A stretch of 64,000 nt of DNA from assembly GCF_030345695.1 (NCBI RefSeq), contig NZ_JAUASV010000004.1, forward strand, positions 156,840 to 220,839. Reading direction: 5' to 3'. The first letter of the stretch is position 1, and every line of letters starts with the position of its first letter. This DNA is from Galbitalea sp. SE-J8. GTDB lineage: Bacteria; Actinomycetota; Actinomycetes; Actinomycetales; Microbacteriaceae. The notes under the pieces were generated by a model that was not told the DNA's origin, made no database searches, and saw only the letters and a list, made by a program, of their open reading frames with translations. Both the position numbers and the translations under genes were made by a program. Shown one piece after another: positions 8,696 to 18,122 of this stretch.

Positions 8696-9240
8696 CCACC
8701 CCGCCGGTCGAGGAGCGCACCACCCCGCCGGTCGAGGAGCACACCACCCCCGCCGGTCGAGGAGCACACCACCCCGCCGGTCGAGGAGCGCGCGACGAAG
8801 TCGCCCGCGTCTCGAGACCACCCGCCGACCCACCACAAACGAACGGTCTCGAGACGCGACCTCGCTACGCTCGGGCGCTCCTCGACCACCGGGGGGGCAC
8901 GGCCGCGCCGCGCGCGGGCGTGCCTCGACCACCCGCAACACCAGCGCACCAGTCCCGCGACACACCCTCGCCCCGCCCCACGCCCACCCCGCCGGTCGAG
9001 GAGCACACCACCCCCGCTGGTCGAGGAGCGCGCGACGAAGTCGCCCGCGTCTCGAGACCACCACAGCCGAGCCGTCCGCAAACGAATGGTCTCGAGACGC
9101 GACCTCGCTACGCTCGGGCGCTCCTCGACCACCGGGGCCGGGGGGCACGACCCCGCCGCGCTCGGGCGCTCCTCGACCACCGGGGCCGGGGGGCACGGCC
9201 CCGCCTCGCTCGGGCGCTCCTCGACCACCGGGACGCTGAC
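8696..9240. repeat. Second palindromic repeat array with inner loops in swapped order
   Basis: This fills the 580-base gap between two convergent glycosyltransferase genes. Four close copies of CCGCCGGTCGAGGAGC (about 8702-8790) lead into a full hairpin unit (about 8783-8888), and a second full unit lies at about 9022-9140. In these units the left arm carries the GCGACGAAGTCGC mini-palindrome and the right arm carries CCTCGCTACGCTCGGG, the opposite order to the array at 3119-3758. Two further right-arm half units (CGCTCGGGCGCTCCTCGACCACC) follow at about 9150-9230. No gene is visible. Confidence 0.9.
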
Positions 9241-9269
9241 GCGCCGGTCTCGAGGAGCGTCAGCGCGGA

Positions 9270-10448
9270 CTACGAGCGCGCGAGCCTCGACCGCAGGGCC
9301 CGCGCGACGCGGGTCGACCAGCTCGGCCGGGTGTCCCCGCGCTCGACGTCGCGCGCGGCCGCGAGCTGGCGCTTGAGCCGGTCGCGCGCCCGCGTCGCCT
9401 CGGCGAGGCGCACCTCCGCCTTGCGGGCGCGCTCCTTGAGAGCACGGTTCTCGAGCACGTACTCGCCGAGGGCCGCGGCACGCTCGAGCTCGAACGGGAG
9501 CAGCAGCTCGGCGAGCTCGGCGCCCCGGTCGTGGTCCTCGGCCGTGGCGAGGCGACCGTCCGCGCTCTCGAGCACGGCCGCGAGCAGCTCCGGTCGGCGC
9601 GCCTCGAGGGACTCGAGCGAGCGCACGAGCGAGTCGTCGAAGACGAAACCCTCCCCGGCATCCGCTCCGGGGGCCGTCACGCGCGGGTGCCGGTAGACGT
9701 AGAAGTCCCAGAGCAGGCCGGCACGCAGCCGGCGGTAGTCGCGCATGCCGTGGTGATTCGGGCTCGGGCGCAGCGTCGGATTGGCCTCGTAGGCGACGCC
9801 CGTCACCTCGACCTTGTGCGCGTACTGCTCGTAGGAGCGCCACGGATAGTGCAGCACCTCGAGGGCGAGCCCCGGCTCCGGCTCGCCCGTGCTCTCGAGG
9901 TTGACGGAGTGGTTGCCCTGTCGCACCGAGACGTCGGCGAATCCGACGTGGATGGCGTCCGCCGTCGGCTGCGCGTGCAGCCCCGCGGTGCGCATGAGCG
10001 TCTCGTCCGCGCGCTCGTCGCGGTACACGAGGCGCCGCAGGCCGGCTCCGCGCTCGGCGGCCTCGCCCGTCATGTTGATCACGGGCACGTTCCAGGTCTG
10101 CAGCCCGGTGGGGATGCGCTCGAGCGCGTCCCGCAGCGTCAGCGAGCGGTCGACCGGCAGCCAGAACTCGTCCGCATCCGCGTTGAGCACCCAGTCCGCG
10201 CGGTGCACGGTCGAGGCGCGTCGTGCCATCTGCGTGACGACGGACCCCTGCTGCTTGCGCTGCACCGGGTCGTCGTGCAGTTCGACGACACCGAGCTCCG
10301 CGTACGCGGCGAGCACCTCACGGGTGCCGTCGACCGAGCCGTTGTCGGTCGCGATGACGAGATCGACGCCCTGCGCGAGGTGATGCTCGACCATGGCGGC
10401 GACGATGTCGACCTCGTCGCGCACCATCAGCGTCATCACGAGCTTCAC
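9270..10448 (-). CDS. Family 2-like glycosyltransferase
   Basis: The 392-residue protein starts VKLVMTLMVRDEVDIV from the GTG at 10448, the usual start of this family. It has ATDNGSVDGTREVL, a GT2 nucleotide-sugar site, and NADADEFWLP, a DxD-like metal site. The C-terminal 90 residues are charged and helix-prone, likely a coiled coil (ENRALKERARKAEVRLAEA). It lies next to the CDP-glycerol transferase fusion, pointing to a role in the same surface polymer. TACAAT lies seven bases before the GTG, so the mRNA is probably leaderless. The acceptor and sugar cannot be inferred. Confidence 0.85.
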   Translation of the reverse strand: MKLVMTLMVRDEVDIVAAMVEHHLAQGVDLVIATDNGSVDGTREVLAAYAELGVVELHDDPVQRKQQGSVVTQMARRASTVHRADWVLNADADEFWLPVDRSLTLRDALERIPTGLQTWNVPVINMTGEAAERGAGLRRLVYRDERADETLMRTAGLHAQPTADAIHVGFADVSVRQGNHSVNLESTGEPEPGLALEVLHYPWRSYEQYAHKVEVTGVAYEANPTLRPSPNHHGMRDYRRLRAGLLWDFYVYRHPRVTAPGADAGEGFVFDDSLVRSLESLEARRPELLAAVLESADGRLATAEDHDRGAELAELLLPFELERAAALGEYVLENRALKERARKAEVRLAEATRARDRLKRQLAAARDVERGDTRPSWSTRVARALRSRLARS

Positions 10449-10455
10449 GCCCCCG

Positions 10456-10461
10456 ATTGTA
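10456..10461 (-). promoter_or_regulatory. Candidate -10 box (TACAAT) for a leaderless mRNA
   Basis: The minus-strand TACAAT is seven bases upstream of the GTG start at 10448. This spacing makes the start codon the transcription start. Confidence 0.5.
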
Positions 10462-10513
10462 GGGGTGGGGACGCGACGGCGGGGCGAACGCTCCAGGGGT
10501 GCGGAACGGCCGC

Positions 10514-12943
10514 CTACTCCTCCGCGGCGTCGGGTGTCGGCAGGTACTGGTCGCGCTGGATCGGACTCGCGCGGAACAGCTCGCGCGGCACGTCGTCGCG
10601 CTCCCACAGCGGCAGGTGGATCCAGAGGTCGTCGCCGACGACCTCCATCGGGAAGTCCGCCGGCTCGCGCCCGCCGCGCTCGGTGAACTCGACCGCATCC
10701 GCCCGTCGGTCCTCCTCGATGAGGAAGAACAGGATGCGGTGCTGCGCCGAGATCTCCTCCCAGACCCCACGCTCGCGGGCCATCGCCGCGAACTCGCGGA
10801 TGCCCGAGCGCAGCTGCGCCCAGTACGCGTCGTCCGCGTCGACGAGACGACCGGTCGTGGTGCCGAAGTCGAAGCGCAGCAGCTGCAGCAGACGGGTGTC
10901 GGCGACGGCGTCGCCCGCACGCTCCCGGAGGATGCGCACGGCCTCGCGCGCGGTCGAGAACCGGTCGCGCAGATTCGCGACCGTGCCGAGCTGCTGCGTC
11001 ATCGAGGAGCGGTCCTCGCGCAGGCGCCAGCCGACGACCGGCCGCTGCAGCATGTCGATGTGGCGCGCGGAGCCGTACGCCTTCGCGCTCACCACCTGGT
11101 CCTGGTAGAAGCCCGGCTCGGGAAAGGTCTTCACGTAGTCGTCCCAGAACGAGCGGACGTACATCTTCGACCACTGCACCGCGTTGACGAGCACCCGCGG
11201 GTAGCCGCGCACGGTGAAGTGCTCGCGATCCTTGTTGTGGGCGTTCGTGATCCACACGCGCGGCGGCTCGAGCTCGCCGTCGCGGATGCGCTCGTACGAG
11301 CCGACGACGAAGTCGCTGCCCGAGCGCTTCAGCGACGCCACCATCTCGGCGTACGCACCCGGCAGCAGCACGTCGTCGCTGTCGAGGAAGGTCAGGTACT
11401 GCCCCTTGGCGCGGTGGAGGCCGTAGTTGCGCGCGCGATTCACGCCGCCGTTGGGGCGGCGGTACACGCGCAGGCGACGGTCCTCCTTCGCGAGGCGCTT
11501 CAGGATGGCGGGCGTGCCATCCGTCGACGAGTCGTCGACGACGATCACCTCGAGCCGCCGGTGGCTCTGGTCGAGCACGCTCCGAACGGCCTCCTCGATG
11601 TACGACTCGACGTTGTACGCGGGGACGATCGTGCTCACGAGGCCGGGCTGCCGCTCGCGGCGGATCGCGCGGCCGAGTCGCGCGAGCGCGCGCTGCACCG
11701 TGCTCGGGCGGGGGATCGGCGCGCCCGGCTGGCCGGGCAGCGCCGACGGCGGCCACACGGGCGTCGGGCGAGCGGATGCCGGCTCGTCCGCCCGGGCCAC
11801 GATGAGCCGCTCGACGAAGCGCTCGCTCGACCTGCCGTCGCACGCGGCCATGAAGTCGGCCACGAACCGGTCGAGTGCGGCCGTGTCGAGCTCCGGGCGG
11901 GCGAGGGCCTCGATGAGCTCGGCGGTCGTGCGCGTCACCGGACCGGCGAGGTAGCGCTCGAACGGGTAGTAGAAGTCGCGCGCGCCCTGGTAGTCCTCGA
12001 GGTCGGGCACGTGGAACACAATCGGCCGACGCAGCAGCGCGTACTCGAAGATGACCGACGAGTAGTCGGTGACGAGCGCGTCGGCGGCGAACAGCAGCTC
12101 GTTGATCTCGCGCTCCGCGGAGACGTCGACGAACTGCGGCCGGTCGGAGTAGATGTCGGGCGCCTCCCGCACGAACGGGTGCATCTTCACGAGCAACACC
12201 GTGTGGTCGCCGAAGGCCGCGGCGAGCGCGTCCCAGTCGATGATCGCGGGGTCGAAGTACGCGACCCGCTGGCCGTTGCCGCGGAACGTGGGCGCGTACA
12301 GCACGACGCGCTGCTCGTCACGGATGCCGTACTGGGCCCGCACGCGGGCGCGTGCGGCGGCGGCGTGGTCGGGGTCGAAGAACACGTCCGTGCGCGGCAC
12401 GCCGAGCGCGTGCACGCCCTCGATCGGCATCCAGAACGCCTCGGCGTAGTCGCGACGGATCCGCTCGGAGCTGACGATGGCATCCGTGTACCCGCGGTGC
12501 GTGATCGAGTCCTCGGCGGGGCCGCCCGGCAGGCCGCGGCGGCTGTAGCCGACGCGCTTGAACGCGCCCGCGGCGTGCCAGGCCTGGATGAGGTGCGCGC
12601 CCTCGCGCATCGTGAGGCGGTAGACGTACGGGATGAAGTCGTCGACGACGATGAACTTCGACGTCGCGATGAGGTACGGCAGCCGGATGGCGTCGCGCCA
12701 GTGGCGCTGCGCGGAGAGGTTGGCGCGCAGCACCGTGCGCACCGTGAACTCCGGATGCGTCGCGGTGAGCTCGCGCACGATGAACTCGAGGTTGCCCGAG
12801 AGCACCGCGCGCGAGTCGGAGAGCACGAGCACCTGGCGACGCTTGAGCGGCAGCAGTTTCGCGAGCGAGAAGATGAGCCACGCGCGGCCGTAGCGGCCCG
12901 GGCGGAAGAGCGGCAGTGCACGCACGCGTGTGAGAATGGACAA
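10514..12943 (-). CDS. CDP-glycerol glycerophosphotransferase fused to a GT2 glycosyltransferase
   Basis: The product is 809 residues. The N-terminal 380 match the CDP-glycerol:polyglycerophosphate transferase family (LIQAWHAAGAFKRVGYS, VLYAPTFRGNG, LLVKMHPFVRE, VTDYSSVIFEYALL). Residues about 430-600 are a GT2 domain (STIVPAYNVESYIEEAV, VVDDSSTDGT, TFLDSDDVLLPGAY). Such proteins build teichoic-acid-like phosphodiester polymers on the inner membrane face. The start chosen is the TTG at 12943, because AGGTGG lies seven bases upstream; the frame stays open to 13087 without another good site. It is divergent from the pyruvyl transferase gene. Here the CDP-glycerol domain comes first and the GT2 second. 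Confidence 0.85.
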   Translation of the reverse strand: MSILTRVRALPLFRPGRYGRAWLIFSLAKLLPLKRRQVLVLSDSRAVLSGNLEFIVRELTATHPEFTVRTVLRANLSAQRHWRDAIRLPYLIATSKFIVVDDFIPYVYRLTMREGAHLIQAWHAAGAFKRVGYSRRGLPGGPAEDSITHRGYTDAIVSSERIRRDYAEAFWMPIEGVHALGVPRTDVFFDPDHAAAARARVRAQYGIRDEQRVVLYAPTFRGNGQRVAYFDPAIIDWDALAAAFGDHTVLLVKMHPFVREAPDIYSDRPQFVDVSAEREINELLFAADALVTDYSSVIFEYALLRRPIVFHVPDLEDYQGARDFYYPFERYLAGPVTRTTAELIEALARPELDTAALDRFVADFMAACDGRSSERFVERLIVARADEPASARPTPVWPPSALPGQPGAPIPRPSTVQRALARLGRAIRRERQPGLVSTIVPAYNVESYIEEAVRSVLDQSHRRLEVIVVDDSSTDGTPAILKRLAKEDRRLRVYRRPNGGVNRARNYGLHRAKGQYLTFLDSDDVLLPGAYAEMVASLKRSGSDFVVGSYERIRDGELEPPRVWITNAHNKDREHFTVRGYPRVLVNAVQWSKMYVRSFWDDYVKTFPEPGFYQDQVVSAKAYGSARHIDMLQRPVVGWRLREDRSSMTQQLGTVANLRDRFSTAREAVRILRERAGDAVADTRLLQLLRFDFGTTTGRLVDADDAYWAQLRSGIREFAAMARERGVWEEISAQHRILFFLIEEDRRADAVEFTERGGREPADFPMEVVGDDLWIHLPLWERDDVPRELFRASPIQRDQYLPTPDAAEE

Positions 12944-13077
12944 CGAATTCCACCTGCTCGAGTCGGTCGGTGACGCACGACGCGCGGAACGATCATCCCG
13001 TCCGCGCGCGGGCACTGTCAAAAGCGCATGTGGCCCCCACCACCACCGCTCGCGACTCCCGTCAGAAAGTCGGCACT

Positions 13078-14475
13078 GTGTCCCCAACCTCCGGGTCTCG
13101 AATCCTCCTGCGCGCCGGCAAGTCGCCGTTCGACGTGATCGATCCCGTGTCCTCCCTCGAGGACTACCCGTCCGGCGTGTTCGGCAAGAACGTCGGCAAC
13201 CTCGTCTTCAGCGACTCGATGCACCGCATCCTCTCGACGCCGGGCACCGAGGTGCTGCCCAACACGTTCCTCGGCGAGCGCACGGGCGTCACCCAGCCCT
13301 ACCTCGACCGCATCAACGGCGAGTTCGACCACTTCGTCATCCCGCTCGCGAACGCGTTCCGCGTCTCGTTCCTGCAGAACCTCGACCTTCTCACCGACAC
13401 GATCCTCGGGCTCAGGATCCCCGTCACGGTCGTCGGCGTCGGCGTCTCGGGCGGCGGCGGCAGCCTCGACAAGCAGGTCACGGACGTGCCCGACGAGCTC
13501 AAGCGCGGGGTCAAGCGCTTCGTCGACGCCGTGCTCGACCGCTCGGCGACGATCGGCGTGCGCGGCGAGAACACGCGGGTGTTCCTCGACAGCCTCGGCT
13601 ACGGCGACTCCGTGGTCGACGTCATCGGCTGCCCGTCGCTCTACCGCTGGGGCGGCGACCTGCGTATCGAGAAGAAGGTCGAGAAGCTCAGCCAGTCGAG
13701 CGCCATCTCGATGAACATCTCGCCCTACGTGCCGCGGATGGGGCAGGCGTCGCTCTTCCACGCCAAGAAGTACGCGAACCTCATCTACATCCCGCAGGAC
13801 CTCGAGACCCTGCGCCTGCTCACCTGGGGCACGAACCCCGCGACGTTCAACCCCAAGATGCCGACGAACGACGCGCATCCGTTCTACACGGATGACCGCA
13901 TCCGCTTCTTCGTCGACTCCCGCACCTGGATCGACGAGCTGCGCGAGCGCGAGTTCTCGTTCGGCACGCGCATCCACGGCAACATCGCCGCGCTCATGGC
14001 CGGCACGCCCGCGCACGTGCTCGTGCACGACACCCGCACGCAGGAGCTCGCGGACTTCCACGAGATCCCGTACACGCTCGTCTCCGACCTGCCCGAGCGC
14101 ATCGACGCCGCGCGCATCTACGAGGCCAGCGACTACAGCCGCTTCAACGCGGGCCACCGCGCTCGCTTCGAGAACTTCACGGCGTTCCTCGCGAAGAACG
14201 GGATCGAGCACGTCTTCGAGGAGGGCAGGGCGAACCCGGAGTACGACGAGGCGCTCGCCGCCCTCCCGCTGCCGGGCGCGGTGCGCCGCATCCCCGCCGA
14301 GCAGCAGGGCGTCGCCGACCGGCTGCGCTGGATGCACGACCAGCTGCCCGCGAATCGCGACCGGGAGAACTACCGCTTCACCGCACCGGTGCCGCACGTC
14401 CGGCCCTCGGCGCCGCAGCGTGTGGGCCTCGTGAGCCGCGCCGCCAGCCGCGTCATGCGCGGCATCCGCGGCTAG
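13078..14475 (+). CDS. Polysaccharide pyruvyl transferase family protein
   Basis: The 465 residues from the GTG at 13078 include FGTRIHGNIAALMAGTPAHVLVHDTRT, the conserved C-terminal block of pyruvyl transferases (WcaK/CsaB fold), and VTVVGVGVSGGGG. These enzymes transfer pyruvate from PEP to a cell-wall sugar, which adds negative charge and can anchor surface-layer proteins. The gene is divergent from the CDP-glycerol transferase, so both probably serve one surface polymer. The frame is open upstream to 12970, but the conserved part begins at ILLRAGKSPFDVID; the ribosome-binding site (AGAAAG) is weak, so the start is less certain. Confidence 0.83.
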   Translation: MSPTSGSRILLRAGKSPFDVIDPVSSLEDYPSGVFGKNVGNLVFSDSMHRILSTPGTEVLPNTFLGERTGVTQPYLDRINGEFDHFVIPLANAFRVSFLQNLDLLTDTILGLRIPVTVVGVGVSGGGGSLDKQVTDVPDELKRGVKRFVDAVLDRSATIGVRGENTRVFLDSLGYGDSVVDVIGCPSLYRWGGDLRIEKKVEKLSQSSAISMNISPYVPRMGQASLFHAKKYANLIYIPQDLETLRLLTWGTNPATFNPKMPTNDAHPFYTDDRIRFFVDSRTWIDELREREFSFGTRIHGNIAALMAGTPAHVLVHDTRTQELADFHEIPYTLVSDLPERIDAARIYEASDYSRFNAGHRARFENFTAFLAKNGIEHVFEEGRANPEYDEALAALPLPGAVRRIPAEQQGVADRLRWMHDQLPANRDRENYRFTAPVPHVRPSAPQRVGLVSRAASRVMRGIRG

Positions 14476-14541
14476 GCGACCGGCACGCCCCGATCGGGGG
14501 TTTACCCGAGCGAGCACCCCCGGGCTATCGTCGATGGCGTT

Positions 14542-15801
14542 ATGCGCGCACTTCGAACCATCACCGCGGTCGCGGTCGCCGCAGCCCTCGCGCTCGGCAC
14601 CGCCGCCGTGTCCGCCCCCGCGGACGCGGCGTCCCCCACCGGCCACAAGCACCTCACGGCCGTCGAGGCCCCCGGCGGCAGGATCGCCGTGAAATGGGGC
14701 GCCACCACCGGCGTGAAGTCGTACCGGGTAGTCGTCGCCGGCTCGCCCGACATGAAGGCGACCCCCAAGACCTACACGATCAGCAAGAAGAAGACCTCGG
14801 CGACCGTCGCCCCGGCGAAGTACGCGGGCGCGAACTCCGGCAACTACTCCTTCGTGCGCGTCTACGCGATCAAGAAGAACGGCAAGGTCGGCGAGTCGCC
14901 CTACGTGAAGGTGCGCCTCTCGGGCGCGGACGCCCAGCCGCCCGCCGGCGACGCATCCGTCGCGGTGGCGACCTTCAACATCCGCACCGGCGAGGCGACC
15001 TCGGGCCCGTCGTGGGAGAGCCGACGCGACGCCGTGGCCGCGCAGATCGCGAGCAGCGGCGCGGCCGTCGTCGCGATCCAGGAGGCCGGCTACAAGATCG
15101 GCGCCTGCCGCGTCGTCGTCACGGCCTTCCCGGGCGGCAAGACCAAGGCGAAGGACTGCTTCTGGCAGTTCGAGGACCTCGAGGCCAGGCTGGGCGGTCA
15201 GTACCGGCTCGTCAGCTCGACCGAGTACGCCAGCGGTGCCGGCGCGCTCGGCAAGGAGAGCACGCGCATCCTCTACGACCCGACGAGGGTGACCCTCGGC
15301 GACCAGGGCTTCTTCGCGCCATCGAAGGTGGACAAGAACCTGCAGTACGTGCCCTGGGCGCACTTCACCGACGTCGCGTCGGGCAAGCCGTTCACGTTCG
15401 TCGCCGTGCACCTCGCGAACAACGCGGCGGGCAAGAAGGAGGCCGCGTGGTCGAAGCTGCGCGCGCAGCAGGCGAAGAAGGTCATCGCGTTCGCGAAGTC
15501 GCAGCTCGGCTACGGCCAGGTCATCGTCGCGGGCGACATGAACTCGAACATGTACACCCTCCCGGCCAATCTCGTCGACCAGGAGTTCGTGCGGGCCGGC
15601 GCGTTCGACGCGTACGCGACCCACGACAACCAGAACGAGTTCTACGCGACGTTCAACGAGTTCAAGGCGCCCAAGGCGTCCGCGTCGCGCACGGACTACA
15701 TCTTCACGTTCGGCGTGAAGGGCTCCTACTCGTACAAGAACTGGATCACCCGGGCGAAGCTCTCGGACCACTTCATGCAGTCCGCGATTCTGCCGATCTG
15801 A
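14542..15801 (+). CDS. Secreted endonuclease/exonuclease/phosphatase-fold protein
   Basis: The 419 residues open with a signal peptide (MRALRTITAVAVAAALALG, cleavage after ADA at about 29). A fibronectin-III-like segment (about 35-130) precedes an EEP catalytic domain. The metal and active-site motifs are visible: FNIRTGE, IQEAG, VAVHLANN, VAGDMNSN and SDHFM. The protein is therefore probably an exported, Mg-dependent nuclease or phosphodiesterase; the substrate is unknown. A TATCGT -10 ends ten bases before the ATG, so the 5' leader is only a few bases. Confidence 0.88.
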   Translation: MRALRTITAVAVAAALALGTAAVSAPADAASPTGHKHLTAVEAPGGRIAVKWGATTGVKSYRVVVAGSPDMKATPKTYTISKKKTSATVAPAKYAGANSGNYSFVRVYAIKKNGKVGESPYVKVRLSGADAQPPAGDASVAVATFNIRTGEATSGPSWESRRDAVAAQIASSGAAVVAIQEAGYKIGACRVVVTAFPGGKTKAKDCFWQFEDLEARLGGQYRLVSSTEYASGAGALGKESTRILYDPTRVTLGDQGFFAPSKVDKNLQYVPWAHFTDVASGKPFTFVAVHLANNAAGKKEAAWSKLRAQQAKKVIAFAKSQLGYGQVIVAGDMNSNMYTLPANLVDQEFVRAGAFDAYATHDNQNEFYATFNEFKAPKASASRTDYIFTFGVKGSYSYKNWITRAKLSDHFMQSAILPI

Positions 15802-15860
15802 CGCTGCGGCGCCCCGGCGCGCACCGCCTGTCGTCTCGAGCTCGACGAGAAGCGACCCGG

Positions 15861-16733
15861 TCAGCGCGCGGCGGCCGCGTAGGCCGTCGCGGCCCCGCGC
15901 ACGGCGTCGAGGTAGGAGTCGGCCGGGTTGTACGAACGGATGGCGCGCTCCCACGCCGCGCCGCCCCGCAGGTCGGCGCCGGGCGCGCACAGGTAGCGCG
16001 CCGCCGCGACGCTCGCGTCGTACAGGTTCTGCGGATCGGCGACCCCGTCGCCCGACGCGTCGACGCCGTCCGCTCGCCAGGTCGAGGGCAGGAACTGCAG
16101 CGGTCCGATCGCTCGATCCCAGCGGTCGTCGCCGTCCCACGCGCCGCCGTCGGTGTCGGCGATCGCGCCGTACACGCCGCCGTCGAGGGCCGGCCCGACG
16201 ATCCTCGGCGTCACGGTGCCGTCGGCCGCGACGCTCGTGCCGTCGATCGTGCCGTGCGCGGACTCCGCCCTTCCGATGCCCGCGAGCGTGTTCCAGCCCA
16301 GGTGGCAGCCGGGTTCCGCGGTCGCCAGCACCGCGGTGGCGCGGGCGTACGCGTCGAGCGCGACCGGCGGGACGCCCGTGGCCGCGGCCGTCCCGGCGAG
16401 CCAGGCCGGGTCGATGCGGATCGCCGCGGCCGCGGCGCCGAGGCGTGCCCCCGCGCCCCCTTCCCCGCCCCCGTCGCGGCCGGGGTCGGCGCCGGGAGCC
16501 GGGGTCGCATCCGTCCGCGTCGCGCCCGGCGCCGGGGACGCGGATGCCGCGAGCACCGGCACGGCGTCCGCCTGGGCGACGACGCGATCCCGGGTCGCCG
16601 TGGCGTCGAGCCGCGAGATCCACGCGACGCCGACGGCGGCGAACGCCGTCACGACGACGACCGCCGCGATCAGGAGCGCGACCAGTCGGCCGGCGCCGCC
16701 GCGACCCGGCGACGACCCCGCGGCATCCGTCAC
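15861..16733 (-). CDS. Membrane-anchored lytic transglycosylase
   Basis: The product is 290 residues. A single N-terminal transmembrane helix ([19 protein letters not shown], about 18-36) and an Ala/Pro/Gly-rich linker precede an MltB/SLT-type domain with the catalytic Glu in [11 protein letters not shown] and the [10 protein letters not shown] motif. It cleaves peptidoglycan glycan strands outside the membrane. The GTG at 16733 overlaps the E2 stop codon (GTGA), so it is translationally coupled as the last gene of the 2-oxoacid dehydrogenase operon, an unexpected partner. Confidence 0.87.
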   Translation of the reverse strand: MTDAAGSSPGRGGAGRLVALLIAAVVVVTAFAAVGVAWISRLDATATRDRVVAQADAVPVLAASASPAPGATRTDATPAPGADPGRDGGGEGGAGARLGAAAAAIRIDPAWLAGTAAATGVPPVALDAYARATAVLATAEPGCHLGWNTLAGIGRAESAHGTIDGTSVAADGTVTPRIVGPALDGGVYGAIADTDGGAWDGDDRWDRAIGPLQFLPSTWRADGVDASGDGVADPQNLYDASVAAARYLCAPGADLRGGAAWERAIRSYNPADSYLDAVRGAATAYAAAAR

Positions 16734-18097
16734 TCGAGCAGGAGTGCGGGCTCCTCGAGCACGCTCGCGACATCCGCGATGAACCGGCTGATCACGTCGC
16801 CGTCGACGACGCGGTGGTCGAAGCTGCCGCCCACGGTGGTCACGAACGCCGGCCGCACCTCGCCGTCGATCACCCACGGCTTCTGACGGATGGCGCCGAG
16901 CACGATGATCGCGACCTCTCCCGGGTTGAGGATCGGCGTGCCCGTGTCGACGCCGTACGAGCCGAGGTTCGTGATCGTGATCGTGCCGTTCGCCATGTCG
17001 GCGGGCGTCGTCTTGCCGTCGCGCGCCGTGAGCGTGAGCTGCTCGAGCGCCTTCGCGAGCTCGAGCAGGCTGAGCTCCTGGGCGTCCTTGACGTTCGGCA
17101 CGATGAGCCCGCGGGGCGTCGCCGCGGCGATGCCCAGGTTCACGAAGTGGCGCACGATGATCTCCCGATCCGTCCACGCCGAGTTCACCATCGGGTTGCG
17201 GCGCACCGCCCAGATCACGGCCTTCGCCATGACGAGCAGCGGGCTCACCCGCACGCCCGCGAACTCGGGACTCGCCTTCAGGCGCTTCACGAACTCCATC
17301 GTGCGCGTGGCGTTCACGTCGGTGAACACGCTCACGTGCGGGGCCGTGAACTTCGAGGTGACCATCGCCGTCGCGATCGCCTTGCGCACGCCCTTGACCG
17401 GGATGCGCTCCTCGCGGTCGGCGCCCCACGCGGGCGTCTCGATGTTGCGGAACACGCTCGCCTGCTGCGCGTGACGGATGACGTCGTCGCGCGTGATCTC
17501 GCCCGCGAGCCCGGTGCCGGGCACGGCCTGGAGGTCGACCCCGAGGTCCTTCGCGAGCTTGCGGATCGGCGGCTTCGCGATGATCGGCAGGGCGGATGCC
17601 GCGGGCACGCTCGACGGGCGCGCGGGGGCCGGTGCGCCGTTCGCGGGCGCCGCGGTCGGGTGCAGCGCCGGCACCGCGGTCGGCGCGGGACCGCCCGCGG
17701 CCTTGCGCCGGCGGGAGACGCCGTGGCCCTTGATGCCGTAGCCGACGAGCACGGGGCCGGGGGCGTCCTCCGGGACGTCGCCCTCCTCGACCGGCACGGT
17801 GCCCGCCGTGTCGGCGATCGGCGTGGACACCGGGGCGGACGGCACCGCGGCGTCCGTGGCCTCGCCCTGGAAACGGATGATGGGCGTGCCCACCTCGACC
17901 GTGTCGCCCTCGCCGACGAGCAGCTCCGACACGACGCCGCCGAACGGGCTCGGCAGCTCGACGAGCGACTTCGCGGTCTCGATCTCGACGATGACCTGGT
18001 TGACCGCGATCTCGTCGCCGGGCTTGACCCTCCACCCGACGATCTCGGCCTCGGTCAGGCCCTCGCCGACATCCGGCAGGGTGAATTCGTTGCTCAC
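16730..18097 (-). CDS. 2-oxoacid dehydrogenase E2, dihydrolipoamide acyltransferase
   Basis: The 455 residues contain one lipoyl domain (modified Lys in [10 protein letters not shown], about residue 44), a peripheral-subunit-binding domain ([15 protein letters not shown]) and the acyltransferase domain with the catalytic [10 protein letters not shown] motif. E2 forms the core that transfers the acyl group from E1 to CoA. The start is the GTG at 18097 preceded by AAGGAG at eight bases, although an in-frame ATG lies at 18118. The E1 genes lie directly upstream. Branched-chain 2-oxoacids are the likelier substrate because E1 is split into alpha and beta subunits, but pyruvate is not excluded. 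Confidence 0.92.
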   Translation of the reverse strand: MSNEFTLPDVGEGLTEAEIVGWRVKPGDEIAVNQVIVEIETAKSLVELPSPFGGVVSELLVGEGDTVEVGTPIIRFQGEATDAAVPSAPVSTPIADTAGTVPVEEGDVPEDAPGPVLVGYGIKGHGVSRRRKAAGGPAPTAVPALHPTAAPANGAPAPARPSSVPAASALPIIAKPPIRKLAKDLGVDLQAVPGTGLAGEITRDDVIRHAQQASVFRNIETPAWGADREERIPVKGVRKAIATAMVTSKFTAPHVSVFTDVNATRTMEFVKRLKASPEFAGVRVSPLLVMAKAVIWAVRRNPMVNSAWTDREIIVRHFVNLGIAAATPRGLIVPNVKDAQELSLLELAKALEQLTLTARDGKTTPADMANGTITITNLGSYGVDTGTPILNPGEVAIIVLGAIRQKPWVIDGEVRPAFVTTVGGSFDHRVVDGDVISRFIADVASVLEEPALLLE

Positions 18098-18122
18098 GAG
18101 CGGTGCTCCTTGGGGCATGGGC

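Noticed and set aside
4957..9843. Very long minus-strand frame opposite the large glycosyltransferase
   Set aside because: Composition is Arg/Gly-rich without motifs, and it crosses a repeat array and parts of two genes.
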